Source of the DNA: Flavobacterium resistens
GTDB taxonomy: Bacteria; Bacteroidota; Bacteroidia; Flavobacteriales; Flavobacteriaceae
DNA: 64,000 nt
Direction: 5' to 3'
Assembly (NCBI RefSeq): GCF_900182645.1
Contig: NZ_FXTA01000002.1
Coordinates: 496,001-560,000 of the forward strand
Shown here one piece after another: positions 9,352-18,296 of the stretch. The position numbers and the translations under genes were made by a program. The notes beneath the pieces were generated by a model. That model saw nothing but the letters and a program-made list of their open reading frames with translations, was not told the origin of the DNA and searched no databases. How positions within the stretch are numbered: the first letter of the stretch is position 1; each line of letters starts with the position of its first letter.

Positions 9352-10425
9352 ATGAAAAATATAACGAAATCATTAATAGCTTTATTAGCATTAGTTGCAG
9401 TATCATGCAACGTTGAAGATGTACAAGATAGACCTGTAATCGAGGCAGTTACTGCCCCTGTATTAACTGCTCCTCAAAGTGGTACAGCATATGTTTTATC
9501 TCCAGATGCAGCTGCAAATCAAGCAGAACGTTTTACTTGGGCTTCTGCAGATTTCGGCGGAAGTGTTGTAGTAAACTATGAAGTACAGATTGATAAAAAA
9601 GGAAATGCATTCAAAACTCCTCAAGAGTTAGGAACTGCTAAATCTCAAAATCAAGTTTCGGTTTCTGTAGAAAAAATGAATGGTGCTGTATTGTCTTTAG
9701 GAGCGACTCCATTTGCGCCTGGAGATTTTGAAGTTAGAGTTAAATCTACTGTAGGTACTGAAACTCAATATTCAAATGTTACTGGAATTGTTGTAACTCC
9801 TTATACTACAGAAACTCCAAAATTATGGATTCCTGGTGGATATCAAAAAGCAAGCGGATATGGAAATGATTGGACGCCATCTTCTGCTCCTACATTAATA
9901 GCTGAAGGTTATGGAAAAACGGCTTTTGATGGTTATGTGTATTTCGCTGCTGCTGCTGAGTATTTATTGACTCCTGCTTCAAATTTTGATAATAAATATA
10001 CAAAAGGCGCTACTGCTGGAACGATACTTTACAATGGAAGTGATAACCTTAAAATTGATGCAGCTGGTTACTATAGAATCAAAGCTGATACTGATCCTAA
10101 GAAATTAACAATTTCTACATTAAAAACTACTTGGGGAATTATTGGTAATGCAACTCCAGGAGGATGGGATACTGATACTCCAATGACGTATGATCCTGCT
10201 ACTAAAAAATGGACAGTTACTGTAACTTTAACTGCTCAGTCGGCTCCAGATAATGGTTTGAAATTTAGAGCAAACAATAATTGGGATCTAAACTATGGAG
10301 ATACTGGAGCTAATGGTACTCTAGAAGAAGGAGGAACAAATATTGGTACTACTGCTGGAAAATTCTTAATTACTTTAGACTTAAGTAATCCAAGAAATTA
10401 CACTTATACTATGGTAAAACAATAA
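9352..10425 (+). CDS. SusE-like outer membrane starch-binding lipoprotein
   Basis: This is a 357-residue lipoprotein with Cys19 (AVSC) after a short signal. An N-terminal SusE-type Ig-like domain (about 36-150, with TAPVLTAPQSGTAYVL) is followed by one or two C-terminal beta-sandwich modules of the SusE/SusF starch-binding kind (about 155-355, LWIPGGYQ and WGIIGNATPGGWDTDTPM). Such proteins hold starch at the surface and do not catalyse. It is 21 bases after susD and is the last gene before a terminator. Confidence 0.87.
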   Translation: MKNITKSLIALLALVAVSCNVEDVQDRPVIEAVTAPVLTAPQSGTAYVLSPDAAANQAERFTWASADFGGSVVVNYEVQIDKKGNAFKTPQELGTAKSQNQVSVSVEKMNGAVLSLGATPFAPGDFEVRVKSTVGTETQYSNVTGIVVTPYTTETPKLWIPGGYQKASGYGNDWTPSSAPTLIAEGYGKTAFDGYVYFAAAAEYLLTPASNFDNKYTKGATAGTILYNGSDNLKIDAAGYYRIKADTDPKKLTISTLKTTWGIIGNATPGGWDTDTPMTYDPATKKWTVTVTLTAQSAPDNGLKFRANNNWDLNYGDTGANGTLEEGGTNIGTTAGKFLITLDLSNPRNYTYTMVKQ

Positions 10426-10440
10426 TAAGTTGAAACCTAA

Positions 10441-10470
10441 AAAAAGGCTATCTACGGATAGCCTTTTTTA
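10441..10470 (+). terminator. Intrinsic terminator after susE
   Basis: A perfect 12-base stem (10441-10452 and 10457-10468), a TACG loop and a T-run follow the susE stop by 15 bases. The amylase start codon is only 16 bases further on, so the amylase is probably made by read-through, or from a promoter I did not find. Confidence 0.88.
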
Positions 10471-10485
10471 ATAACCATATTAATT

Positions 10486-13359
10486 ATGAAAAAAACTTTA
10501 CTATTATTTTTCTTTTTGTTGTCGACAATTTCATTTGGACAACAGCAAACTGCAACTTATTCGGTAAGTCCATCTACTTTTGAGGAAACTACTTCTATCA
10601 CAATTACAATAAACGGAAGTAGTATAAACGAGAGTACATGGGGTGTTACTGGAAATGCTTTATACATGTGGGCTTGGGCATTTGATACTAATGACACAAC
10701 TCAAAAAGGAACACCAAACAATGGTACATGGGAATCTTCAAGCGAGGAAAGTAAATTTACTTACAATGCAGGAACAGATACTTATACTAAAACCATTACT
10801 CCAACTACTTATTACAATACAACAGGAATTGGAAAAATTGGTTTTTTGATTAAAGCGAAAAACGGAACTGGAGACAAAAAATCGCAAGACATTTTAGTCG
10901 AAGTTGGTTCTTTTCAGGTAACCTTAACTTCTCCAGTAGAAAACAGTACTACAATATTAGCATCAGGTTCTAATTTTAATATTGCTGCAACAAATACAAA
11001 CGGAGTGGCTAGTTATACACTAAAAGCAAACGGAACTATTGTTAATACGAATGCAAGTACGGCAAGTTATTCTTACACAGCAAATAATGTTACAGACAAT
11101 CAAAGTTATGAGTTAGTAGTGGTTCAGGGAACTGTTACAATCTCAAAAAAGTTTTCGGTTGTTGTAAATCCAAATACAGTTTTAGCTGCTATTCCTGCAG
11201 GGTTAGTTGATGGAATAAATTACAATGCTTCAGATGCTACAAAAGCAACTTTGGTTTTAGATGCACCTTTAAAAGATTTTGTTTACGTTGCCGGAAGTTT
11301 TAATAATTGGCAACCTACAACGGCTTATGCCATGAAAAAAGATCCATCTTCTGATAAATTTTGGCTGGAATTGACAGGATTAGTTTCGGGAACAAATAAT
11401 ACCTATCAATATTGGGTGGGAGAGAGTACTCCATTAGCAAATTCTCCTGCATTAGTAAAAACGGCTGATCCTTATTCAACTTTGGTTCTATCTCCTTATG
11501 ATGATAGTGGAATTCCTGCAGCTTCTTATCCAAATTTGCCAGCATATCCTGCTGGACAAAATTTTGAAGTTACAGTTTTAAAAACGGGACAAACGCCATA
11601 CAATTGGCAAGTGACAAACTTTACGAAACCTGAAAAAGATAAGTTAGTTGTTTATGAGGTTTTGGTTAGAGATTTCGATGCTAAGAAAAATTATCAAACC
11701 TTAATTGACAGAATCGATTATTTTAAAACGCTTAAAATAAATGCGATCGAATTAATGCCGGTAATGGAGTTTGAAGGCAATGAAAGCTGGGGTTATAACA
11801 CTTCGTTTCACATGGCTTTGGATAAATTTTATGGTACTTCAGATAAATTAAAAGAATTTATTGATTTGTGTCATCAAAACGGAATCGCAGTGATTTTGGA
11901 TGTGGCTTTAAATCACGCTTTTGGAAGAAATCCAATGGTAAGAATGTGGATGAACGATCCTGACGGAGACGGTTTTGGATCACCAACTTCAGAAAACCCT
12001 TATTTCAATACAGTAGCAAAACATACTTATAGTGTAGGTGAAGATTTTAATCATCAATCTTTAAAAACACAGTATTATGTAGAACGAGTGGTAAAACAAT
12101 GGATTCAAGAATATAAAATTGATGGTTTCCGCTGGGATTTGACAAAAGGATTTACACAGGCTTGTACGGCTTCAGATGAATCTTGTACAAATGCTTATCA
12201 GCAGGACAGAGTTGATATTTTGAAAAAATATGCTGATTATTCATGGAGTCTTGATCCAACACATTACACGATTTTTGAACATTTAGGGTCTGATTCTGAA
12301 GAACAACAATGGGCAAATTACCGTGTTGGCGAAACACCTAGCAAAGGAGTTATGATGTGGGGGAAAATGACAGATCAGTACAATCAATTGTCAATGGGAT
12401 ACTCATCAAGCAGCAATATTTCAAGAATGATGAGTTCTAGCCGTGGTTTTACTGCAAATCGTTTAATGGGTTATGCTGAAAGTCACGATGAAGAACGCTT
12501 GATGTATAAAAATGTACAATACGGAAATACATCTGGAACTTATAATGTAAAATCTTTGAATACAGCTTTATCTAGAATGTCTGCTATTGGTGCCGTTTCG
12601 CTTTTGATTCCTGGTCCAAAAATGATCTGGCATTTTGGAGAATTAGGCTGGGATGATTCAATCTATACTTGTAATGACGGAACTGTAAATGATAATTCGG
12701 CAACGATTTCTGGAGATTGTAAATTAGATACTAAGCCACAACCTCAATGGGCAGAAAACTGGTTAGGCGATACAAATCGTAATAAAATTTACTACGATTG
12801 GGCAAAAATGATCAACATGAAAGTGACTGAACCTGTATTTTTAGGAACAGCAACAATGGCAAGTGCAAATACACTGACAGTAAATATTAAAATTACAAAT
12901 AGCAATTTGGCTGCAACGCAATTAAAAGATGTTTTGATTTTAGCCAATTTTGATGTGTCTGCGCAAAATGTTGCCACTGGTTTTCAATATACTGGAACAT
13001 GGTATAATTTGATGGATAATTCTTCAATAAATGTAACCGATGTTAATGCTACGGTAAATTTAGCTCCGGGAGAATATAGAATTTATGGAAATAAGACAGC
13101 CAATTTAGCGATTCCGGATTTCGGAAAAACAAGTGCTGTAAACCTATATCCAAATCCGGTTTCAAATTATTTCACCATAAATGTAGCGGTATCTAAAGTT
13201 CAGGTGTATTCAATATCAGGACAATTGGTAAAGAGTTTTACTTCAAATGGAAATGTAGATTTTCAATATAATGTAAGCGATTTGAAAACAGGATTATATG
13301 TAGTAAAAGCACATGACGAGAACGATAAAATTCAGGTCATGAAATTTATAAAGAAATAA
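10486..13359 (+). CDS. Secreted GH13 alpha-amylase with T9SS sorting domain
   Basis: This 957-residue extracellular starch hydrolase has a signal peptide (1-18), Ig-like regions, a CBM48/E-set-like module around residues 262-340 (VYVAGSFNNW), and a GH13 barrel (about 385-780). Catalytic motifs are visible: DVALNH (Asp472, His477), DGFRWD (nucleophile Asp551), IFEH (acid/base Glu598) and ESHDEE (Asp668). The last 72 residues (from 886, NLYPNPVSNYF) form a type A T9SS C-terminal domain, so the enzyme is sent through the type IX secretion system to the surface or medium. It supplies malto-oligosaccharides to the SusCDE complex encoded upstream. Confidence 0.94.
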   Translation: MKKTLLLFFFLLSTISFGQQQTATYSVSPSTFEETTSITITINGSSINESTWGVTGNALYMWAWAFDTNDTTQKGTPNNGTWESSSEESKFTYNAGTDTYTKTITPTTYYNTTGIGKIGFLIKAKNGTGDKKSQDILVEVGSFQVTLTSPVENSTTILASGSNFNIAATNTNGVASYTLKANGTIVNTNASTASYSYTANNVTDNQSYELVVVQGTVTISKKFSVVVNPNTVLAAIPAGLVDGINYNASDATKATLVLDAPLKDFVYVAGSFNNWQPTTAYAMKKDPSSDKFWLELTGLVSGTNNTYQYWVGESTPLANSPALVKTADPYSTLVLSPYDDSGIPAASYPNLPAYPAGQNFEVTVLKTGQTPYNWQVTNFTKPEKDKLVVYEVLVRDFDAKKNYQTLIDRIDYFKTLKINAIELMPVMEFEGNESWGYNTSFHMALDKFYGTSDKLKEFIDLCHQNGIAVILDVALNHAFGRNPMVRMWMNDPDGDGFGSPTSENPYFNTVAKHTYSVGEDFNHQSLKTQYYVERVVKQWIQEYKIDGFRWDLTKGFTQACTASDESCTNAYQQDRVDILKKYADYSWSLDPTHYTIFEHLGSDSEEQQWANYRVGETPSKGVMMWGKMTDQYNQLSMGYSSSSNISRMMSSSRGFTANRLMGYAESHDEERLMYKNVQYGNTSGTYNVKSLNTALSRMSAIGAVSLLIPGPKMIWHFGELGWDDSIYTCNDGTVNDNSATISGDCKLDTKPQPQWAENWLGDTNRNKIYYDWAKMINMKVTEPVFLGTATMASANTLTVNIKITNSNLAATQLKDVLILANFDVSAQNVATGFQYTGTWYNLMDNSSINVTDVNATVNLAPGEYRIYGNKTANLAIPDFGKTSAVNLYPNPVSNYFTINVAVSKVQVYSISGQLVKSFTSNGNVDFQYNVSDLKTGLYVVKAHDENDKIQVMKFIKK

Positions 13360-13450
13360 ATACGTCATTTTAAAATTTAGCCGAAAAGTAAATGTTTGCT
13401 TTTAGGTTTAAAATTTTAATAGGTATTTAAATTTTGGTTTTTTAGTAGTT

Positions 13451-13482
13451 AAAAGGGCTGTCTATTTTTAGACAGCCCTTTT
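13451..13482. terminator. Bidirectional intrinsic terminator
   Basis: A perfect 13-base stem (13451-13463 and 13470-13482) with A-rich and T-rich flanks lies between the converging amylase and small membrane protein genes. It can serve both. Confidence 0.85.
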
Positions 13483-13502
13483 CTTGTTTAAGTTTGTTTT
13501 GG

Positions 13503-13727
13503 TTATTTTTTCTCGTTGTATTCTCCAATCAAAGAAAAATAGCCAAAAGTCCCTAGGCCTAAAACGATTAATGGGGTGAGAATGAAAAGGATGATAATTC
13601 CAAAAACCAAATCGTCCTGTTGATCAGATAAGAATTTAGGCAAGCCAAATTCAAAGATGCAGAAATAAGCGGCAGCGATGGAAAGTATGATCCACAAAAC
13701 ACCTAAAATTTTCTTAACTGTATTCAT
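13503..13727 (-). CDS. Small two-helix membrane protein (DUF6814-like)
   Basis: This 74-residue protein has two hydrophobic segments (about 6-25 and 41-67) and a charged tail. It follows the MHS-type transporter gene by only 14 bases. Small proteins of this shape next to MFS genes in Bacteroidetes are, from memory, named DUF6814; I could not check this. A role as a small partner of the transporter is inference from the shared operon. Confidence 0.7.
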   Translation of the reverse strand: MNTVKKILGVLWIILSIAAAYFCIFEFGLPKFLSDQQDDLVFGIIILFILTPLIVLGLGTFGYFSLIGEYNEKK

Positions 13728-13741
13728 ATTATATGTAGGTA

Positions 13742-15238
13742 TTAAAGGTGATTCGTTTTGTTTTTATTGTCAATGTAAACCATTCCAATTACAAAGCAGA
13801 TCGAAGCAATTATAATTGGATACCAAAGACCTTCAAGATAAAATTCTGGTTTTCCATTAGATTTTGCATGTGTTACGAAATATGTTGAGATTGCAGGCAA
13901 CAAACCTCCAAAAATCCCATTCCCAACATGATAAGGAAGTGACATTGAAGTGTATCGTATTTTAGTTGGAAACATCTCAACTAAAAACGCTGCAATTGGT
14001 CCGTAAACCATTGTAACAAATAAAACCTGAATGAAAACAAGGAAAATTAATGTCCATTCGTTTTCAGAATTTATTTTGACTGTAACGCTGCTTTGCGATT
14101 CTTTTTTATCTGCAAAAGCAGTTTTCTTTTCTATATACGAAGTACCGTCCGTATAGGTTTTAGAAATTGTTGTTACAATATCGTTATTTTTCTTTGTTTC
14201 AGTGTTTTGAATTGTTTTTTCAGTAATTTCTGTCTTATAGGTGACGTCAGTTGTATTGTACATCATTTTATAGATCGGCCTGTAAAACAAAATAGCCAAA
14301 AGCATTCCTGACATCATGATATATTTTCTGCCAACTTTATCGCTAAGCCATCCAAAAACAATAAAAAACGGAGTTCCTAGTAGCAAAGCAATTCCTAAAA
14401 GTTCATCAACTTGAGAAGAATCAATATTCATGACTGTTTTCATGAAACTCATAGCGTAGAATTGTCCAGTGTACCAAACTACGCCTTGTCCCATTGTGGC
14501 GCCAAAAAGTGCCAGCAAAACAAATTTCAAATTGTATCTGTTTCCAAAACTTTCTTTTAATGGATTTGCGCTAGTAGTTCCTTCTTTTTTGGCTTTTGCA
14601 AAAACCGGAGATTCATCCATGTTTTTTCGGATTAAATACGAAACGCCAACCATTACAATAGAAACCCAAAACGGAACACGCCATCCCCAAGTATCAAAAT
14701 CTTCAGTAGAGAGGATATTCTTGGTAGCCAAAATAACCATTAATGATATAAACAAACCGACAGTCGCTGTAGTTTGAATCCAGGATGTCCAATATCCTTT
14801 TTGTCCCGCTGGAGAATGCTCGGCTACATAAGTCGCAGCGCCACCATATTCTCCACCTAGTGCCAATCCTTGTAGTAAGCGAAGTATTAGGACTAATAAA
14901 GGTGCTAAGAAGCCAATGGTTTCATAACTCGGAATACAGCCTATCAAAAAAGTAGAACCACCCATTAATAATAAAGTGGCCATGAAAGTATATTTTCGGC
15001 CAATAATATCGCCTAGTCTTCCAAAAAATAAAGCACCAAAAGGTCTTACAACAAATCCGGCGGCAAACGTAGCTAAAGTTGATAAAAATGCTGCAGTTGG
15101 ATTATCACTCGGGAAAAATTTTGTTGAAATAACAACAGCTAAACTTCCGAAAATATAAAAATCGTACCATTCAATCATTGTTCCCATTGAGGAAGCCGAA
15201 ATAACTTTCCAAATACCTTTAGTAGAAGTTTTGCTCAT
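13742..15238 (-). CDS. MFS transporter, metabolite:H+ symporter (MHS/ProP-ShiA) type
   Basis: This 498-residue inner membrane symporter has the MHS-type start WKVISASSMGTMIEWYDFY, the motif FGRLGDIIGRKYTF between helices 2 and 3, and its counterpart GWLSDKVGRKYIM in the second half. The substrate (an organic acid, betaine or similar) cannot be told from sequence. About 70 polar residues (roughly 325-390), rich in Thr, Lys, Glu and Ser, are inserted between helices 9 and 10 on the predicted periplasmic side, which is unusual for the superfamily. The ATG is at 15236-15238; a TATATTCG box at 15290-15297 (minus) is a weak promoter candidate. Confidence 0.85.
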   Translation of the reverse strand: MSKTSTKGIWKVISASSMGTMIEWYDFYIFGSLAVVISTKFFPSDNPTAAFLSTLATFAAGFVVRPFGALFFGRLGDIIGRKYTFMATLLLMGGSTFLIGCIPSYETIGFLAPLLVLILRLLQGLALGGEYGGAATYVAEHSPAGQKGYWTSWIQTTATVGLFISLMVILATKNILSTEDFDTWGWRVPFWVSIVMVGVSYLIRKNMDESPVFAKAKKEGTTSANPLKESFGNRYNLKFVLLALFGATMGQGVVWYTGQFYAMSFMKTVMNIDSSQVDELLGIALLLGTPFFIVFGWLSDKVGRKYIMMSGMLLAILFYRPIYKMMYNTTDVTYKTEITEKTIQNTETKKNNDIVTTISKTYTDGTSYIEKKTAFADKKESQSSVTVKINSENEWTLIFLVFIQVLFVTMVYGPIAAFLVEMFPTKIRYTSMSLPYHVGNGIFGGLLPAISTYFVTHAKSNGKPEFYLEGLWYPIIIASICFVIGMVYIDNKNKTNHL

Positions 15239-15552
15239 AAAACTGTTTTGTGTACTTAATAATGATTAAATAATAAAATTATAGTTTTACGAATATATAA
15301 GATATTTTGTTATTCAGTTAGTACTTTTTTAACAAAAACAAACTATTTATTGACTTTTGTTTTTTTAGTAGTATATGCTTTATAAAGTCTGAGAAAAAGT
15401 AAAATTAACCGCAAAACATGCAAAGAAAAAAACGCAAGGTTCGCAAAGGTTTATTTTAAGCTTTGCGAACCTTGCGTAAATTTTAGCGCTCTTTGCGGTT
15501 ACATATTGAAAAGTAACAAAAACAAAAAACCCGAATATTGCTATTCGGGTTT
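15239..15552. other. Gene-free stretch between the MHS transporter and tRNA-Phe
   Basis: This stretch holds the transporter's upstream region, one palindromic repeat element (15407-15500) and the tRNA terminator. I see no convincing gene. The reading frame that crosses the tRNA here is antisense to it and spurious. Confidence 0.7.
15407..15500. repeat. Nested palindromic intergenic repeat, copy 1
   Basis: Outer arms AACCGCAAA (15407-15415) and TTTGCGGTT (15492-15500) enclose perfect 17-base inner arms (15432-15448 and 15461-15477, core ACGCAAGGTTCGCAAAG) around a 12-base loop. A second element with the same architecture and nearly the same inner arm lies at 41241-41394. The family looks like a REP/MITE-type element without coding capacity. 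Confidence 0.8.
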
Positions 15553-15553
15553 T
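15526..15553 (-). terminator. Intrinsic terminator of tRNA-Phe
   Basis: A 12-base stem (15526-15537 and 15542-15553, AAAACCCGAATA/TATTCGGGTTTT) begins at the encoded CCA end of the tRNA. A T-run follows on the minus strand. Confidence 0.85.
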
Positions 15554-15628
15554 GGTGGTACCTCCAGGGATCGAACCAGGGACACATGGATTTTCAGTCC
15601 ATTGCTCTACCATCTGAGCTAAGGTACC
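15553..15628 (-). tRNA. tRNA-Phe (anticodon GAA), CCA encoded
   Basis: The minus strand folds as a 76-nt cloverleaf. The acceptor stem is GGTACCT/AGGTACC with discriminator A and an encoded CCA. The D arm reads AGCTCAGATGGTAGAGC, the anticodon arm has CTGAAAA in the loop, and the T arm contains GGTTCGATCC. The GAA anticodon makes it tRNA-Phe. It has its own promoter and terminator. Confidence 0.96.
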
Positions 15629-15649
15629 GTATTGTGCTCAATGCGGGTG

Positions 15650-15679
15650 CAAAGATAGAATCATTTTTCGTTTATCCAA
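15650..15679 (-). promoter_or_regulatory. Promoter of tRNA-Phe
   Basis: On the minus strand, TTG, a 19-base spacer and TATCTTTG (15650-15657) match the consensus exactly. The -7 box lies 21 bases before the mature tRNA. It is back to back with the coaX promoter. Confidence 0.8.
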
Positions 15680-15705
15680 AACATTTTTTTAAAAAAATCA
15701 ATTCG

Positions 15706-15713
15706 TATCTTCG
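15706..15713 (+). promoter_or_regulatory. -7 box of coaX (TATCTTCG)
   Basis: This TAnnTTCG variant lies 20 bases before the chosen coaX start. No clear TTG is seen at the usual distance. Confidence 0.5.
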
Positions 15714-15732
15714 CAATGGAAAAAAAATAGAT

Positions 15733-16467
15733 ATGATTTTAACTGTCGATGTTGGTAATACACGAATTAAAGCAGCTGTCTTTGAGGAGAATAATGTGTT
15801 GGAGAATTTTGTTTTTGAGAAAAATGAACTCGAAAAAAAAATTAAAAAAATATTAGAAAAATTTCAAAATTGCTCTGATTTAGTTGTGGCTTCAGTCGGA
15901 AATATTGAAAAAGAATCTTTTTTGACTTTCGAAAATCGATTGAATGTTCATTTTTTTACCCACGAAGATGTTTTTCCATTCCATAATCAATATGCGACCC
16001 CAAAAACTTTGGGAATTGACAGAATGATTTTGGCTGCGGGTGCAACTTTGCAGTTTCCTAAAAAAAACAGATTAGTTATTGATGCCGGAACTTGCATTAC
16101 CTACGATTTTATCGACGAAAACGACAATTATTTGGGCGGCGCAATCTCACCAGGACTTAGATTGCGATATGAATCTCTGCATCAATTCACAGCCAAACTG
16201 CCTTTGTTGACTTTTGAAGAGCCCGAAAATTATGTAGGAAACTCTACTAAACAAGCGATTCATTCAGGCGTTGTCAATGGGTTCGTCTATGAGATTGACG
16301 GTTTTATCGATGAATATCGAGCAGAATTTTCAAATTTTATAATAATTTTAACGGGAGGTGATGCAGAATTTTTGGCTAAACGATTAAAAAATACCATATT
16401 TGCCAATTCAAATTTCCTACTAGAAAGTTTGAACCAAACATTTCAATATAAAATCGACAATGATTAA
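15733..16467 (+). CDS. coaX: Type III pantothenate kinase
   Basis: This 244-residue cytoplasmic enzyme phosphorylates pantothenate, the first step of coenzyme A synthesis. ASKHA-fold signatures are present: VDVGNTRIKAAVF at the N-terminus (phosphate 1), TLGIDRM in the middle, DAGTCITYDF and GGAISPGLRLR (phosphate 2). The start is the ATG at 15733, which gives the normal family length; the open frame continues upstream only through the antisense of tRNA-Phe. The following gene overlaps by 8 bases. Confidence 0.95.
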   Translation: MILTVDVGNTRIKAAVFEENNVLENFVFEKNELEKKIKKILEKFQNCSDLVVASVGNIEKESFLTFENRLNVHFFTHEDVFPFHNQYATPKTLGIDRMILAAGATLQFPKKNRLVIDAGTCITYDFIDENDNYLGGAISPGLRLRYESLHQFTAKLPLLTFEEPENYVGNSTKQAIHSGVVNGFVYEIDGFIDEYRAEFSNFIIILTGGDAEFLAKRLKNTIFANSNFLLESLNQTFQYKIDND

Positions 16468-17689
16468 AAAAATTATAATAAGTGCTTGTTTACTTATCTC
16501 GTTCGTTTCATTTGCTCAGCAAGGTACAGCTTCACCATATTCTTTCTACGGAATTGGAGATGCAAGATTCAAAGGTACTCTGGAAAACAGATCTATGGCT
16601 GGTGTTTCAATAGAACAAGATAGTATTCACTTGAATGTTGATAATCCTTCAAGTTATGCGAGTTTAAGACAAACTACGTTTACAGTTGGAGGAAGTTTTG
16701 GTACTTCTACTTTAAAAAATGATGCACAATCTGAAAAAGCGCAGAGAGCAACTTTCGATTACTTAGCTGTAGGAATTCCGATGGGGAAATTGGGTGCGTC
16801 TTTTGGTTTGGTTCCTTTAACTTCTGTTGGATATAAAATCTTAAATGATAATACAGATACTCCTGGAGCTACAAACAATCAGTTTGAAGGAAAAGGGGGA
16901 GTTAATAAAGTATTTTTTGGTTTAGGTTATAAGATCAAACCAAACTGGAATATTGGTGCTGATGTTCAATACAACTTTGGATCAATTACTACAACAAGTA
17001 TTGAGGCAATTACCGGAGTTCAAAATGCAACTAAAGAGACAAATAAGTCGGAATTGTCAGGTGTTAATTTTAACATCGGAACAATGTATCAGACAAAAAT
17101 CGATAAAAAAATGATGTTGTTCACGAGTTTGAATTACACATTTGCAACTACATTAAATGCACATAATGTAAGAACTATCGCAGTAGATGGCGACCCAGAT
17201 CCAATAACATCAGATCCATTTGATGCAAAATTAAAAATGGGTAATAAAGTGACATTAGGAGCAGGAGTTGGTTTGCCGAGAAAATGGCTTGTTGGAACAA
17301 CACTTGCTTTTCAGGGAGCGGGTCAATTTGAAAATTATTACAATTCAAGCGATGACGTTCGCTACGAAAAATATTCAAAATATGCTCTTGGAGGATATTA
17401 TATTCCTAACTATACATCATTTACAAATTATTTTAGTAGAGTTACCTACAGAGCTGGTCTGAAATATGAAAAAACAGGATTGGTTATTAATAATGAGTCT
17501 ATTAATGATGTTGGAATGACTATTGGTGCTGGATTCCCAATCACAGGATCTTTTTCAAATGTAAATATCGGAATCGAATTTGGTAAAAGAGGTACTACTT
17601 CTGCAGGTTTGATTCAGGAAAATTATTTGAACTTCAGTGCAAGTTTCTCTTTCAATGACAGATGGTTTAAACAGCGTAAAATCGAGTAA
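16460..17689 (+). CDS. Outer membrane beta-barrel protein, function unknown
   Basis: This 409-residue protein has a signal peptide (1-19, ending SFAQ). Alternating hydrophobic and polar strands follow throughout, with sequences such as YSFYGIGDARFKGTLENRSMAGV and an amphipathic C-terminal strand. This fits a porin or FadL-like outer membrane barrel that is widely placed after coaX in Flavobacteria (from memory). It overlaps coaX by 8 bases and precedes lptC, an envelope biogenesis gene. I cannot name the substrate. Confidence 0.75.
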   Translation: MIKKIIISACLLISFVSFAQQGTASPYSFYGIGDARFKGTLENRSMAGVSIEQDSIHLNVDNPSSYASLRQTTFTVGGSFGTSTLKNDAQSEKAQRATFDYLAVGIPMGKLGASFGLVPLTSVGYKILNDNTDTPGATNNQFEGKGGVNKVFFGLGYKIKPNWNIGADVQYNFGSITTTSIEAITGVQNATKETNKSELSGVNFNIGTMYQTKIDKKMMLFTSLNYTFATTLNAHNVRTIAVDGDPDPITSDPFDAKLKMGNKVTLGAGVGLPRKWLVGTTLAFQGAGQFENYYNSSDDVRYEKYSKYALGGYYIPNYTSFTNYFSRVTYRAGLKYEKTGLVINNESINDVGMTIGAGFPITGSFSNVNIGIEFGKRGTTSAGLIQENYLNFSASFSFNDRWFKQRKIE

Positions 17690-17727
17690 TACCTCAGTTA
17701 TATTTTTATAAGCTCATTACAATTTAC

Positions 17728-17735
17728 TACTTTTG
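17728..17735 (+). promoter_or_regulatory. -7-like box immediately before lptC (TACTTTTG)
   Basis: A perfect TAnnTTTG lies 4 bases before the lptC ATG, so transcription from it would start at about the start codon. No TTG is seen upstream at 17-23 bases. It may be coincidence. Confidence 0.35.
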
Positions 17736-17739
17736 GCGA

Positions 17740-18291
17740 ATGAATTTACCAAAAAGATATATTATAACCGTTGTCACAGTTCTTGCTGTGACGCTGTTTT
17801 TTGGGTGCGAAAGTAACTTTAAGGAAGTGCAAAGAAGTAATTTTGCAGAATTTGTTCCAGGAAGTGATGTTGATACTGTAAATATCAAATATACTGATTC
17901 AGGTCGTATAACAGGTATTTTGATAAGTCCTAAAATGCTGGATTATTCGAATCTTGAATTTCCATTTACAGATTTCCCAAAAGGAATAGATGTAACTTTA
18001 TATGATAAAAAGCAAAAGCGTACTTTTATCAGATCAAATTACGCAGTTTCTTATAAAGATACCGGAATAATTGATTTGCAGGGAAATGTAAAAATCACTT
18101 CAGAAGCTGGCCAGGTTTTAGAAACCGAACAACTTTATTTCGATCAGAAAAATGAATGGTTTTACACGGAAAGAAAATTTAAGCTTACAGATGCTAAAGG
18201 AGTGTCAACCGGACAAGGAATAGATTTTAGTAAAGATTTTAAAATGATTAATTCACAGCGTATAAGCGGTGAAATTGAATCGAACGAGTAG
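17740..18291 (+). CDS. lptC: LptC-like LPS export periplasmic lipoprotein
   Basis: This 183-residue protein has a signal with a lipobox Cys (LFFGCES) and a single beta-jellyroll domain of the LptC/OstA type (about 50-175). ILISPKMLDY, GIIDLQGNVKITSEAGQVLETEQLYFD and a final ISGEIESNE are typical of the Bacteroidetes LptC family. It would accept LPS from the inner membrane LptBFG transporter and pass it to the periplasmic bridge. The ATG at 17740 is the only start that keeps the signal peptide. Confidence 0.88.
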   Translation: MNLPKRYIITVVTVLAVTLFFGCESNFKEVQRSNFAEFVPGSDVDTVNIKYTDSGRITGILISPKMLDYSNLEFPFTDFPKGIDVTLYDKKQKRTFIRSNYAVSYKDTGIIDLQGNVKITSEAGQVLETEQLYFDQKNEWFYTERKFKLTDAKGVSTGQGIDFSKDFKMINSQRISGEIESNE

Positions 18292-18296
18292 AAATT

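Noticed and set aside
14469..14777. 102-codon plus-strand frame within the MHS transporter gene
   Set aside because: It is antisense to a well-supported membrane protein gene and has no recognisable features.
15380..15613. 77-codon open frame on the minus strand starting MVEQWTENPCVPGSIPGG
   Set aside because: It is the tRNA-Phe sequence and its terminator read as protein; the peptide start is a classic tRNA artefact.
15538..15732. Upstream extension of the coaX reading frame
   Set aside because: It runs through the antisense of tRNA-Phe; the ATG at 15733 gives the normal type III pantothenate kinase length and N-terminus.
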